Notes under the pieces: generated by a model
Database searches by the model: none
What the model was told of the DNA's origin: nothing
The model's input: the letters and a program-made list of their open reading frames with translations, nothing else
Position numbers and translations under genes: made by a program
Assembly: GCF_001280085.1 (NCBI RefSeq)
Contig: NZ_LGED01000232.1
Location: 132,381-196,380 of the forward strand
Source of the DNA: Saccharothrix sp. NRRL B-16348
GTDB lineage: Bacteria; Actinomycetota; Actinomycetes; Mycobacteriales; Pseudonocardiaceae
Length of the DNA: 64,000 bases
Direction: 5' to 3'
In this document: piece by piece, positions 17,712 through 26,764 of the stretch
How positions within the stretch are numbered: the first letter of the stretch is position 1
Layout of the letters: every line of letters begins with the position of its first letter

Positions 17712-18631
17712 CGCGCGTCACCCGCCGCGTTGAACTCGACCGCGTCCCGGGTCAGGTCCATGTAGGCCTCTTCGAGGGACGCGCGGTGCGCCGACACCTC
17801 GGAGAACGGCACCGCGTCCTCCCCGAGCAGCGCCACCACCCGTTCACCGGACAGGCCGGTGACGGTGAGCGTGTCGGTCCCGGTGACGGCGACCGTCGCG
17901 CCCGCCCGCGCCAGCACCGTCATCGCCTGCGTGCGGGCGGTGGTGCGCAACGTGACCCGTTCACCGGACGCGGTCTCGATCAGCTCGGCCACACCGACGT
18001 CGGCGATGACCTTGCCCCGGCCCACGATCACCACGTGGTCGGCGGTGTCCTGCAGCTCGCTCATCAGGTGGCTGGACACCAGCACCGCCCGGCCCTCGGC
18101 CGCCAGCGACCGCAGGAAGCCGCGCATCCACCGGATGCCCTCGGGGTCCATGCCGTTCACCGGCTCGTCCAGCACGAGCACCGGCGGGTCGCCGAGCAGC
18201 GCCGCCGCGATGCCGAGCCGCTGCCGCATGCCCAACGAGTAGCCGCCCGCCTTGCGCCGGATCGCCGAGGTCAGGCCGACCCGTTCGGCGACCTCGTCCA
18301 CCCGCCGCGCGCCGAGGCCCTGCGAGTGGGCCAGCCACAGCAGGTGGTTGCGGCCGGTGCGGCTCGGCTGGAGCGCTGACGCGTCCAGCAGCGACCCGAC
18401 CTGCCGCAACGGGTGCCGCAGGCTCCGGTAGTGCCGGCCGCCGACCAGCGCGTGCCCCTCGTCGACCGAGTCGAGGCCCAGGATCACCCGCATCGTGGTG
18501 GACTTGCCCGCGCCGTTGGGGCCGACGAAGCCGGTGACCTTGCCGGGCGCGACGGTGAACGTCATCCCGTCCAGCGCCACGGTCGGCCCGTACCGCTTGC
18601 GCAGCCCGGAGACTTCGATGGTTGCTTCCAT
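17708..18631 (-). CDS. ABC transporter ATPase (ABC-2 exporter, drug-resistance type)
   Basis: 307 residues. Walker A is GPNGAGKSTT, the signature SLGMRQRLGIAAALL, Walker B PVLVLDEPVNGMDPEG and the H-loop SSHLMSELQ. A C-terminal domain of about 85 residues follows, as in DrrA-type ATPases. It energises the two downstream permeases. TAGCCT at 18639-18644, seven bases before the ATG, marks a probable leaderless promoter. The start is divergent from the kinase gene at 18788, with two inverted repeats between. Confidence 0.92.
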   Translation of the reverse strand: MEATIEVSGLRKRYGPTVALDGMTFTVAPGKVTGFVGPNGAGKSTTMRVILGLDSVDEGHALVGGRHYRSLRHPLRQVGSLLDASALQPSRTGRNHLLWLAHSQGLGARRVDEVAERVGLTSAIRRKAGGYSLGMRQRLGIAAALLGDPPVLVLDEPVNGMDPEGIRWMRGFLRSLAAEGRAVLVSSHLMSELQDTADHVVIVGRGKVIADVGVAELIETASGERVTLRTTARTQAMTVLARAGATVAVTGTDTLTVTGLSGERVVALLGEDAVPFSEVSAHRASLEEAYMDLTRDAVEFNAAGDAR

Positions 18632-18701
18632 GCCGGGAAGGCTAGGGAGCGCGGCCCGGTCCGGTCGTCACGCGGGAGAGCCGTCTCCGCCTCGCTGACG
18701 T

Positions 18702-18719
18702 GGGGGAGGCGCGTCCCCC
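18702..18719. promoter_or_regulatory. Inverted repeat upstream of the ABC exporter operon
   Basis: GGGGGA-ggcgcg-TCCCCC, perfect 6-bp arms with a 6-base spacer in the 156-base divergent gap. Candidate response-regulator site. Confidence 0.4.
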
Positions 18720-18736
18720 GTGAGAGGGATTCCGGT

Positions 18737-18754
18737 GTCACCACCTGCGGTGAC
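18737..18754. promoter_or_regulatory. Second inverted repeat in the same divergent gap
   Basis: GTCACC-acctgc-GGTGAC, perfect 6-bp arms with the same 6-base spacer, 35 bases from the first. Equal geometry suggests two sites for one dimeric regulator. Confidence 0.4.
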
Positions 18755-18787
18755 GCGTGGCGGCGGGTCGGCGACGACAATGATCCG

Positions 18788-19930
18788 GTGAGCGAAGAGG
18801 GGTGGGCGCGGCGGTTGGCCGACGGTCCGCACGTGCCGGTGGCCGCCGTGGTGCCGCTCGGCGCGGGCGCGGTGGGGGAGTCGGTGGCGCGGGCGGTGAC
18901 CGGCGGCGCCGACCCGCAGCTCGTCCTGGTGCTCGGGTTGCTGGCCCTGGCGACCACCGCGCCGTCGGCGTTCCTGCGTGCGGCGCCCGCCGCGGTCGCG
19001 GTGTCGGCGGCGGGCGTGCTGTCGCTCGGGCTGTTCCACGGCCTCACGGCGGCGGGGCTCGGCGCGCAGCTCCTCGTGCTCTACCGGCTGGGACGGGTGG
19101 GCGGACAGGTCCTGGCGACGTGCCTGGCCGCGCCCTACCTGGTGCTGGCCCTCGTGCGCGACGCGGACACCGTGACGGTGTTGGCGGCGTCGTTGGGCTT
19201 GGCGGCGGCGTGGGTCGGGATCGCCCGGTGGGCGCGCGGTGAGGCGCTGGTGCACCGGGCCGCCCGGCAGGCCGTGGCGGGGAGACTGCTGGAGCACACC
19301 GCGCGGGGCGAACGGGCCCGGATCGCACGCGAGCTGCACGACGTCGTGGCGCACCACATCTCGATGATCGCGGTGCAGGCGGAGACGGCCCGGCTGACCA
19401 CGCCCGGCATGCCCGCGGCCGGCGCGCAGCGGCTGTCGGAGATCGGCGACACCGCGCGGGCCGGGCTGACCGAGATGCGGCGGCTGCTCGGCGTGCTGCG
19501 GGAGGACGCGCCGGAGGAGGTCGCGGACCGGCGCCCGCAGCCCGGGTTGCAGCAGCTCAACGAGCTGCTGGACGACGTGCGCGACACGTCCGGCGCGGGC
19601 GCGCGGCTCATCGTCTCCGGCACACCCGCCGCGCTGGACCCCGGCGTGGAGCTGGCCGCGTACCGGATCGTCCAGGAAGCCCTCACCAACGCGCGGCGGC
19701 ACGCGCCCGGCGCGGCGGTCGACGTGGAGCTGCACTACACCGAGGAGGCGTTGCGCTTGCGCATCAGGGACAACGGGCCCGGCCCGCGCGCCGCGGCGCC
19801 GTCCGGCGGGCACGGGTTGACCGGCATGAGGGAACGGGCGGCGGCCGTCGGCGGTCGGCTGCACACGGGCACCACGGCCGTGGGCGGTTTCCTGGTCGAG
19901 GCCAGCCTCCCGGCGGGGGCGGCCGGGTGA
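18788..19930 (+). CDS. Sensor histidine kinase, NarL/DesK-type
   Basis: 380 residues from GTG 18788, which has GACAAT six bases upstream. Several hydrophobic helices fill the first 160 residues. The phosphorylation motif is ARELHDVVAHHISMIAVQ with H184; the N-box is YRIVQEALTNARRHAPG; the G-box is DNGPGPRAAAPSGGHGLTGM. It pairs with the regulator that overlaps by four bases. Because the ABC-2 exporter operon is divergent from it, control of that exporter is the simplest hypothesis. Confidence 0.9.
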   Translation: MSEEGWARRLADGPHVPVAAVVPLGAGAVGESVARAVTGGADPQLVLVLGLLALATTAPSAFLRAAPAAVAVSAAGVLSLGLFHGLTAAGLGAQLLVLYRLGRVGGQVLATCLAAPYLVLALVRDADTVTVLAASLGLAAAWVGIARWARGEALVHRAARQAVAGRLLEHTARGERARIARELHDVVAHHISMIAVQAETARLTTPGMPAAGAQRLSEIGDTARAGLTEMRRLLGVLREDAPEEVADRRPQPGLQQLNELLDDVRDTSGAGARLIVSGTPAALDPGVELAAYRIVQEALTNARRHAPGAAVDVELHYTEEALRLRIRDNGPGPRAAAPSGGHGLTGMRERAAAVGGRLHTGTTAVGGFLVEASLPAGAAG

Positions 19931-20586
19931 GCGCCGTCCGGATCGTGGTCGCCGACGACCACCAGGTGATCCGCACCGGGTACGCCGCGCTGCTCGACAC
20001 GCAGCCGGACTTCACCGTCGTCGGCACGGCGTCCGACGGCGGCGAGGCGGTGCGGCTCTGCGGCGAGCTGTCACCCGACGTGGTGCTGATGGACGTGCGG
20101 ATGCCGGGCGTGGACGGCATCGAGGCCACGCGCCGGCTCGCGGACGGGCCGCGGGTGCTGATCCTCACCACGTTCGACCTGGACGAGTACGTCTACGACG
20201 CGTTGCGCGCGGGCGCCAGCGGCTTCCTGCTCAAGGACGTGACGGCGGAGCAGCTGTTCGACGCGGTGCGGGTCGTCGCGGCCGGTGAGGCGTTGCTGGC
20301 GCCGACCGTCACCCGCCGCCTGATCAGCGAGTTCACCCGCCTGCGGCCCGAGCCGGCCACGCCCGCGTCCGCCCTGTCGACCTTGACGCCGCGCGAGACG
20401 CAGGTGTTGCGGCTGATCGCGGAGGGCCTGTCGAACACGGAGGTGGCGGCGCGGCTGGTGGTCACCGAGGAGACGGTGAAGACGCACGTGAGCCGGGTGC
20501 TGAACAAGCTGGGCCTGCGCGACCGCACCCAGGCGGTGGTCGCGGCCTACGAGTCGGGCCTGGTCGTGCCCCGCTTCCGCGCATAG
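19927..20586 (+). CDS. Response regulator, NarL/LuxR family
   Basis: 219 residues: receiver with DDH, D56 in LMDVRMPG and K in FLLKDVTA; C-terminal LuxR HTH with LTPRETQVLRLIAEGLSNTEV and the segment EETVKTHVSRVLNKLG. GTG start overlaps the kinase stop. Probably binds the two inverted repeats in front of the exporter operon, by position. Confidence 0.92.
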   Translation: MSAVRIVVADDHQVIRTGYAALLDTQPDFTVVGTASDGGEAVRLCGELSPDVVLMDVRMPGVDGIEATRRLADGPRVLILTTFDLDEYVYDALRAGASGFLLKDVTAEQLFDAVRVVAAGEALLAPTVTRRLISEFTRLRPEPATPASALSTLTPRETQVLRLIAEGLSNTEVAARLVVTEETVKTHVSRVLNKLGLRDRTQAVVAAYESGLVVPRFRA

Positions 20587-20595
20587 GACGCCGTG

Positions 20596-20634
20596 CCTGA
20601 AGTCCGCTTCAGGTTCATTCAGGCTGGGTTCAGG
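20596..20634. promoter_or_regulatory. Phased TTCAGG repeat array
   Basis: TTCAGG occurs at 20608, 20618 and 20629, spaced 10 and 11 bases (one helical turn), with the inverted copy CCTGAA at 20596. It lies downstream of a response regulator gene and in front of no intact gene. Looks like a regulator-binding array left beside a lost gene. Confidence 0.5.
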
Positions 20635-20721
20635 ACCCGTGTCCCATAGTGGGTGCCGACGGATCCGGTGGGATCCGGGTCGGTCGCCAGGGGGTCCACG
20701 GGGGGGGGTGGCGACCGGCGT

Positions 20722-20755
20722 GCCCCGGGTGCGTCCCCCAACGCGCACCCGGGGC
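20722..20755. terminator. Strong hairpin between convergent genes
   Basis: Perfect 12-bp arms (GCCCCGGGTGCG at 20722-20733 and its complement at 20744-20755) with a 10-base loop, between the response regulator and the exported lyase candidate. Probable bidirectional terminator. Confidence 0.7.
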
Positions 20756-20769
20756 AGGCGGCCGGTCGA

Positions 20770-23469
20770 TCAGCGGTCCACCCGGTCCGGCGGCAGCTTG
20801 TCGCCCACCAGGGCCAGGTTCTGGATCGCGGCGAGCCCGTACTGGGCGGAGGCGTTGGTCGACACGAACACCGCCTCGTCCACCGGGCGCAGCGCGTTCG
20901 GCCCCTCGACCCTGGTCGAGCGCCACGGCAGCCCCGGCCCGTACCCGTCCTGGCCCGCGAAGAACTCGTTCCACGCCCGCTGCGCCAACGCGTCGTCCCC
21001 GGTCCGCGCCGCCGCGTAGGCCGTGAGCCGGGAGTGCATCTGGCGGAAGCCGATGCTCCACGAGCCGCCGACCTCGGCCTGCTGCTCCTCCCTCGTCGCG
21101 CCGTACAGCCGGCAGTACTGCAGCCACGCCTCCTCGAACGCGGGCTGACCGAGGACGTCGATCAGCTCGCTGCAGATCTCCGCCAACCCGAACACCGCCG
21201 ACAGGTGCGACACGCTCACCTGCACCCGGTCGGTGGCGAACCGGCCCGTCTCCAGGTTGTAGAGCGCCTCGCCGGTGACGAAGCCGTTCTTCAACGCCCC
21301 GATGTCCGCCACGGTGCCCAGCAGCTTCTGCCGCGCCACCGGGTCGCCGCCGCGTTCCCACTCGGTCAGCCACGCCGCCGCCAACGCGCCCCAGTCCGTG
21401 CCGAGGCCGACCGCCAGCGCCTTCGGGTCGGGCGTGTACGGCTCGGTGCGGATCTTGCGCAGCGGGTCGAGCGCGACGAACGTGCGGTCCGCGTCCACCA
21501 GCTCGCGCAGCAGGTCGCCGACCCGTTCGTCGGCGGTGAGGAAGTAGTGGAACCGCCGGTTCGCCGCCGTGCTGATGCGCAGCTGCTTGGCGCTGCACCC
21601 CCAGTGCAGCACGTTGTGCCGCGTGCCCAGGTCTTTCCACTGGCCGAGGTGGTAGACGTCGACCTCGCCGGTGTGCCGCGTCATCGCCTCGGCCATCCGG
21701 AACACGTCGGCCCGCCCGCTGCGCAGGTAGGCGTACCAGAGCCACAGGTCCGTCGACAGCTCCGAGTTGTCCCACGCGTAACCGCCGACGTCGTAACGCC
21801 ACTGGTGCCGGTCGGAGTCGTAGGTGTGCATCACGTCGCCGTAGTTCCAGAACCCGTACCAGCGGCGCTGCTCCACCTGGTCGCGGTGGTAGTCGAAGAG
21901 GAAGTCCAGCCGGTCCTCGATCGCCGCGCGCGCCGGCGTCGAGCGGTCCACCAACGACCAGTCGCCGAACACGCCCGCCGCGAGCAGGTGCCGCGGTGGC
22001 GCGACGAGCAGCGGCGGCGTCTGCACGGCCTGCGCCATCGCGGCCAGGCTCGCGTCGTCCGGCGTGGCGCCGAGCGCCCACAACGTCAGCTCGCTGGTGC
22101 GCGCCACGCCGTACGCCGTGCCGAAACCCGGCTCGTAGTCCTCGTAGGTGATCTGGAGGCCCTCCAACTGCTCCGGGAACGTGTCCATGCCCAGGCCGTC
22201 GTGGTAGAACCGCAGGTCCATGGGCCGCGCGTCGGGCGACCACAGCCACACCGTCACCTCGGCCTCGTCACCGGCCGCGCCGCGCACGTCGAGCTGCGTC
22301 GGGTGCAGCTGCCAGAAGTTCCGCAGCCCGAACGCCAGGCCGCCGCTCGCGCCGCCGACGTAGCCGAAACCGGGCGCCCTCCGTCCCGCGTCCACGTCCA
22401 CCCACGTGTGGCCGGGCTTGGTGCGCTTGCGAATCGCGAAACCGTCCGCGGTGAGCTGGCTGAGGCTGTAGTCGCCCCACGCCGGGATCAGGTGCAGCCG
22501 GCTGCTGACCCGGGTGTCCCAAGTGGACACCGGCGGCAGCTTCTTCCCCGCCACCTGGGCACTGCGCACCGCCGCGCCGGGATCACGGCGCAGACCGGTG
22601 ATGCCGCGCACGGCTTCGCGCAGCAACCCGCCCTCCTCGCCGCCGAACCGGATGTGCCGGTCGTACAGCTCGTCCCGCAGCGGCACCTGGAACCGGATGC
22701 CGAGGCCGCGCAGGTAGTCGTCCTCCGTGCCGTCCCACACGAACGTGTGCGTCATCTTGATGCTGTCCGTGCCGGCGAAGAAGTAGAACCGCACGGTGAA
22801 CGGCAGCCACTCGCGCCGCTTCGCCTGGTGCACGCCGTCGATCCGCAGCACGGCCCGCACCGGACCGCTCTGCTCCACGATGACGTTCCGGACGGCGCTG
22901 ACGAACTTCTCCCGCTTCGCGCCGCCGGTGTCCTCGTCCTCGTCGTGGTCCTGGCGCAGGCACACCAGGTGCCCGCGCCGCACCACCGGCTGACCGCCGC
23001 GCACGATCCGGTCGATCAGGTCCGCGCCGCTCTTGCGCACGGTCACCTCGATCACGCCGGTGCGCACGATGACGTGCTCCGGCTTGTCCTCCACCGTGAC
23101 CGCCTGCGCCGGCGCCTTCGCCGGACCCGGTTCCAGGCGGTAGCCGTCGGCGGCGGTGGGTCCGCTGATCGCGTGCGCGCTCCACTTCAGCGAGCCGTCC
23201 GGCCACACACCGGTGACCCAGGACTGCACCGGCACATGCTCGCCGGTGGCCGTGACCAGCGAGAACGCCTGGTCCTTGGCGAACGCGCCGCGCGGCCACG
23301 GCACACCCCACGTGGTGCCCGCGTGGGTGGCGGGCGCACCGCCTTCGAGCCACGCGAGCGTGGCCTGGCGCGGTGGTTCGGCCGCGGCCTGGGCGTGGCC
23401 CGCGCCGAACGGGAGCGCGTAGGCCGCGGCCACCCCGCCCAGGAACGTACGACGGTTCACCTTTGCCAT
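20770..23469 (-). CDS. Exported PcRGLX/YetA-like protein, putative PL26 rhamnogalacturonan exolyase
   Basis: 899 residues. The N-terminus has a twin-arginine signal (NRRTFLGGVAAAYALPFGAG). Residues about 35-110 (WLEGGAPATHAGTTWGVPWP, SWVTGVWPDGSLKWS) match the RIFT-barrel start of the YetA/PcRGLX family, followed by a long beta-sandwich and a helical barrel (RRWYGFWNYGDVMHTYDSD, YAWDNSE, HLGQWKDLGTRHNVLHWGCS). Members of this family cleave rhamnogalacturonan I from the chain end. ATG 23469 is chosen because GGAGG lies six bases upstream. It overlaps the GH2 stop and is second in that operon. Activity is inferred. Confidence 0.78.
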   Translation of the reverse strand: MAKVNRRTFLGGVAAAYALPFGAGHAQAAAEPPRQATLAWLEGGAPATHAGTTWGVPWPRGAFAKDQAFSLVTATGEHVPVQSWVTGVWPDGSLKWSAHAISGPTAADGYRLEPGPAKAPAQAVTVEDKPEHVIVRTGVIEVTVRKSGADLIDRIVRGGQPVVRRGHLVCLRQDHDEDEDTGGAKREKFVSAVRNVIVEQSGPVRAVLRIDGVHQAKRREWLPFTVRFYFFAGTDSIKMTHTFVWDGTEDDYLRGLGIRFQVPLRDELYDRHIRFGGEEGGLLREAVRGITGLRRDPGAAVRSAQVAGKKLPPVSTWDTRVSSRLHLIPAWGDYSLSQLTADGFAIRKRTKPGHTWVDVDAGRRAPGFGYVGGASGGLAFGLRNFWQLHPTQLDVRGAAGDEAEVTVWLWSPDARPMDLRFYHDGLGMDTFPEQLEGLQITYEDYEPGFGTAYGVARTSELTLWALGATPDDASLAAMAQAVQTPPLLVAPPRHLLAAGVFGDWSLVDRSTPARAAIEDRLDFLFDYHRDQVEQRRWYGFWNYGDVMHTYDSDRHQWRYDVGGYAWDNSELSTDLWLWYAYLRSGRADVFRMAEAMTRHTGEVDVYHLGQWKDLGTRHNVLHWGCSAKQLRISTAANRRFHYFLTADERVGDLLRELVDADRTFVALDPLRKIRTEPYTPDPKALAVGLGTDWGALAAAWLTEWERGGDPVARQKLLGTVADIGALKNGFVTGEALYNLETGRFATDRVQVSVSHLSAVFGLAEICSELIDVLGQPAFEEAWLQYCRLYGATREEQQAEVGGSWSIGFRQMHSRLTAYAAARTGDDALAQRAWNEFFAGQDGYGPGLPWRSTRVEGPNALRPVDEAVFVSTNASAQYGLAAIQNLALVGDKLPPDRVDR

Positions 23470-26400
23470 CACGGGCCTCCGACCACCTGGAGCTCATCGA
23501 TGCCGAGGAAGCCGGTCGACGTGCCCGGCGCCCGGCTGGTCATGGTGATCCGGACCCGCGTCGTGGTCACCGGATCGAACGTGATGCCGCTCGGGCCGCC
23601 CGCGGCGGTCGCCCAGTCCACCCGGACGTTCGACGCCGGCACCCACGCGGCGCCGTCCCAGTACGCCACCCGGACCGAGGCGGGCAGCTGGTGCGCGCCG
23701 TCCACGGTGAAGTGCGACGTCACCCCGCGGACCTCCCGAGCCTGCGGCCACGCCACCGACACCCAGTCGCTCGCGTGCGCCGACGACACCGCGGGCAGCA
23801 CCTGGGTCGCCTGCTTGGCGTACGAGTTCGACCACCGCGTGGTCAGGTCGCCGTCCACCATGGCCGCCGGCAGCGTGGTGGCTCGGCCGCTGTAGCTCGC
23901 GTCGACCGCCGGGCCGTCCGGGAGCGGCGGCGCCGACCCGACCGGCGTCAACCCACCCGGTCCCCGGTCGCCCCGCCGGACGGCGAGCACGGACGCGTGG
24001 CCGGACCGCAGGCCCGGCGCAGTCGCCTTGATCGTGACGGGGCCGCCGCGCGAATCCGACTGCACGATCGCCAGCACCTTGCCGTGGAACGCGGTCATGC
24101 CGTCCGCCTTGTACGGCTCCACGCTCTCCGGACGCCCGTTGTCGACGCCGACGAGCTTGCCACCGGTGACGGAGAACGTGACGTGGTCCGCCGCGCCCGG
24201 CACCACCACGCCGTTCCGGTCGACCACGTCGGCGGTGACGTAGGTGAGCGACCTGCCGTCCGCCGTCACGGTCTCGCGGTCCGGCGTCAGCTCCACCGCG
24301 GCCGCCGCACCGGCTGTGCGCACCGCGTCCCGTGCGACCTCGCGACCGTCCTTGCGCGCCACGGCGACCAGCTCACCCGGCTGGAACGGCACGGTCCACG
24401 TGAGGTGCAGCTTGCCCGCGCTGCCGTTCGGGCTGGTGTAGCTGCCCGGGAACGGCCCGGTGGTCACGTTCTTGTCGTCGTTGGACGGCTCGGTCGTCTC
24501 CAGGTATTCCTTGCCGTACGTGGTCTTCTTGCGGTCGAACTTCCGCACCCCGAGCGACGTCCCGTTGAGGAACAGCTCGACCGTGTCCACGTTCGCGTAA
24601 GCCCACACCTGCACCGGCTCGCCCACCTCGTGGTCGGTCCAGTCCATCGGCACGACGTGCACCATCGGGTCGGTCGTCCACTGGCTCTTGAACAGGTAGT
24701 AGAGGTCCTTGGGGAACCCGGCCGTGTCCATCGCGCCGAAGTGCGAGGTGCGCACCGGGAACACCCCGTCGTACGGGGTCGGCTCGCCGATGTAGTCCAT
24801 GCCCGCCCACAGGAACTGGCCGAGGAAGAACTTGCGGTCCCGGTCCTTCTTCAACCCGTACTCGCCGCTCAACGTCCAGGACGCCATGTTGTTGTCGTAG
24901 GACGAGACCTCGCGCTTGCCGGGCGTGTGGTTCTCACCGGTGTTGACCAGCGACGGGTCCTGGTACGAGCCGCGCGTGGAAGTCGAGGACGACGACTCCG
25001 ACTCGAAGATGAACTTGTCCGGGTACTTGGCGTGCAACGCGTCCACCGCGCCTGCGGTGTTGTAGTTCAGGCCCAGGCCGTCCAGCGCGTTCAGGATCTG
25101 GTCCGGGCCGGAGCCCGTGGCCGGCACGCGGCGGTAGGCGTCCGAGCCGAACACGATCGGCCGGCTGGTGTCGATCGAGCGGATGTCGGCGGCCAGGCGC
25201 TTGGCGGTGTCCGGTCCGAACGGGACGTTCCAGAAGTCCGGGATCTCGTTGCCCACCGACCACAGCACGACGGCGGGGGAGTTCTTCGCCGCGTGCACCA
25301 TCTCCTTGATGTCCGCGGTGCTGTTGGCGTCGAAGAACCGGCCGTAGTCGTAGGCGATCTTGGGCCGCCGCCAGGTGTCGAACGCCTCGACCATCATCAC
25401 GATGCCCAGCTCCTCGCACAGCTCGACCTGTTCGGGTGACGGCGGGTTGTGCGAGGTGCGGAAGGCGTTGACCCCCATGCCCTTCATCAGCTTCAGCTGC
25501 CGGGCCAGGGCGTCGCGGTGCACCGCGGAACCGAGCGCGCCCTGGTCGTGGTGCAGGTCGACGCCCTGGATCTTGTGGTACTCGCCGTTGACGAAGAAGC
25601 CCTCGTTCGCGTCGAACCGGACCCAGCGGAAGCCGAACCGGGTGCTGGTGGCGTCCACGCGCCTGCCCGCGACCGTCACCTCGGTCTCCAGCGTGTAGAG
25701 GTGCGGGTGCGCCATCGACCACAGCTTCGGCGCGGGCACGCGGATGTCGGACTCGACGGTCGTGCCTGTTGCGACCCGGTGCCGTGCGACTACGCGTCCG
25801 TTGGGGTCCTTGATGCGGTACTGCACGGCGATGTCCTCGGCTCCGCGGCCGTTGACCACGTCGGTGCGGACGTGCGCGGTGGCGTAGCCGGATTCGACTT
25901 CGCGTTCGACGTCCGGGGTGGTCACGAACGTGCCGTGGCGGGCGACGTGCACCCGGTCGGTGACGACGAGGTCGACGTGCCGGTTGATGCCGCTGCCGGA
26001 GTACCAGCGGCTGCTCGGCAGCTTGTTGCGCACCTTCACCGCGACCACGTTCGGCGTCCGGCCGTCCCGGTGCGCCGCCGTGAGGTCGACCGCGAAACCC
26101 GTGTAGCCGTACGGGTGCGCGGTGACCAGCGTGCCGTTGAGGTAGACCTCGGAGTCCATGTAGACGCCGTCGAACTCCAGCGAGACGTCCTGGCCGGCGG
26201 TCGAGCGCGGCAGCGTGAACGTCTTGCGGTACCAGCCGAGGCCGCCGGGGAAGTAGCCCGTGCCGCTGCCCGCCGCCGGCGTCATCGGCTGCTCGATCGA
26301 CCAGTCGTGCGGCAGGTTCAGCGTCCGCCACGACGAGTCGTCGAAGCCGGGCTCGTCCGCGTCGGCGTACGCCGGGTCGTCGTCACCTGAGGTGTTGGCC

Positions 26401-26546
26401 AGCGCGAACTTCCACGACCCGTCGAAGCTCTCGCTGCGGACGGTGTGCCCGCCCATCTGATCCGCCGCGGCGGGGCTCGGCGCCAGGCCCGACCCGACGA
26501 GGAGCGCGACGACCGCCGCTACGAGCACACGCCTGTGTCTGTCCAC
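23469..26546 (-). CDS. Secreted GH2 glycoside hydrolase (beta-galactosidase-like) with C-terminal discoidin/CBM32-like domain
   Basis: 1025 residues with a signal peptide (residues 1-28). Domain order: sugar-binding jelly roll (about 35-205), Ig-like domain, then a TIM barrel with TSHNPPSPEQVELCEELGI and acid/base Glu in SVGNEIPDF near residue 433. The nucleophile candidate is in FIFESESSS near 511. Ig-like DUF4982/Big-type regions follow, and finally (about 880-1025) an F5/8-type beta-sandwich with MVDGDLTTRWSNSY. Likely removes beta-galactosyl or related residues from plant polysaccharide. It is the first gene of the operon with the PL26 candidate, behind a LacI-type palindrome. Confidence 0.9.
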   Translation of the reverse strand: MDRHRRVLVAAVVALLVGSGLAPSPAAADQMGGHTVRSESFDGSWKFALANTSGDDDPAYADADEPGFDDSSWRTLNLPHDWSIEQPMTPAAGSGTGYFPGGLGWYRKTFTLPRSTAGQDVSLEFDGVYMDSEVYLNGTLVTAHPYGYTGFAVDLTAAHRDGRTPNVVAVKVRNKLPSSRWYSGSGINRHVDLVVTDRVHVARHGTFVTTPDVEREVESGYATAHVRTDVVNGRGAEDIAVQYRIKDPNGRVVARHRVATGTTVESDIRVPAPKLWSMAHPHLYTLETEVTVAGRRVDATSTRFGFRWVRFDANEGFFVNGEYHKIQGVDLHHDQGALGSAVHRDALARQLKLMKGMGVNAFRTSHNPPSPEQVELCEELGIVMMVEAFDTWRRPKIAYDYGRFFDANSTADIKEMVHAAKNSPAVVLWSVGNEIPDFWNVPFGPDTAKRLAADIRSIDTSRPIVFGSDAYRRVPATGSGPDQILNALDGLGLNYNTAGAVDALHAKYPDKFIFESESSSSTSTRGSYQDPSLVNTGENHTPGKREVSSYDNNMASWTLSGEYGLKKDRDRKFFLGQFLWAGMDYIGEPTPYDGVFPVRTSHFGAMDTAGFPKDLYYLFKSQWTTDPMVHVVPMDWTDHEVGEPVQVWAYANVDTVELFLNGTSLGVRKFDRKKTTYGKEYLETTEPSNDDKNVTTGPFPGSYTSPNGSAGKLHLTWTVPFQPGELVAVARKDGREVARDAVRTAGAAAAVELTPDRETVTADGRSLTYVTADVVDRNGVVVPGAADHVTFSVTGGKLVGVDNGRPESVEPYKADGMTAFHGKVLAIVQSDSRGGPVTIKATAPGLRSGHASVLAVRRGDRGPGGLTPVGSAPPLPDGPAVDASYSGRATTLPAAMVDGDLTTRWSNSYAKQATQVLPAVSSAHASDWVSVAWPQAREVRGVTSHFTVDGAHQLPASVRVAYWDGAAWVPASNVRVDWATAAGGPSGITFDPVTTTRVRITMTSRAPGTSTGFLGIDELQVVGGP

Positions 26547-26659
26547 CTGGACCCCGGTTCTACGCGTCGTTAATCAACAACACCGATCAGAGAACTTCGC
26601 AGAGCGACAGGACGACACAGGATGCTGCCGCCGGGGGAGGCGGGGTGTCAAGCCTTCGG

Positions 26660-26671
26660 GAAAGCGCTTTC
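26660..26671. promoter_or_regulatory. LacI-type operator upstream of the GH2-lyase operon
   Basis: GAAAGCGCTTTC is a perfect 12-bp palindrome with the central CG step expected of LacI-family sites, 114 bases upstream of the GH2 start. Differs from the operators at 27.8-28.0 kb. Confidence 0.65.
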
Positions 26672-26686
26672 TTCACACGCGCGAGA

Positions 26687-26764
26687 GTCCTACGTTCGCG
26701 TCGCGCGTGTCCTACGTTCAGAACGCGCGTGTCCTACGTTCGGAACAGGTGAGTTGAACGTTCA
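26687..26764. repeat. Repeat family A, partial array
   Basis: GTCCTACGTTC occurs three times in direct orientation at 26687, 26709 and 26731, exactly 22 bases apart, followed by the palindrome TGAACGTTCA (26755-26764). The same units occur at 32916-33066. The array overlaps the last codons of the lacI gene and supplies its stop codon. Confidence 0.85.

Noticed and set aside
15448..17721. 757-residue fused permease on the minus strand
   Set aside because: The first two thirds are out of frame with the true permease gene; the real start is GTG 16194.
20653..23895. 1080-residue open frame on the plus strand
   Set aside because: It runs antisense to the lyase and GH2 genes, is very rich in R, H, P and V, and has no family features. 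A GC-bias shadow.
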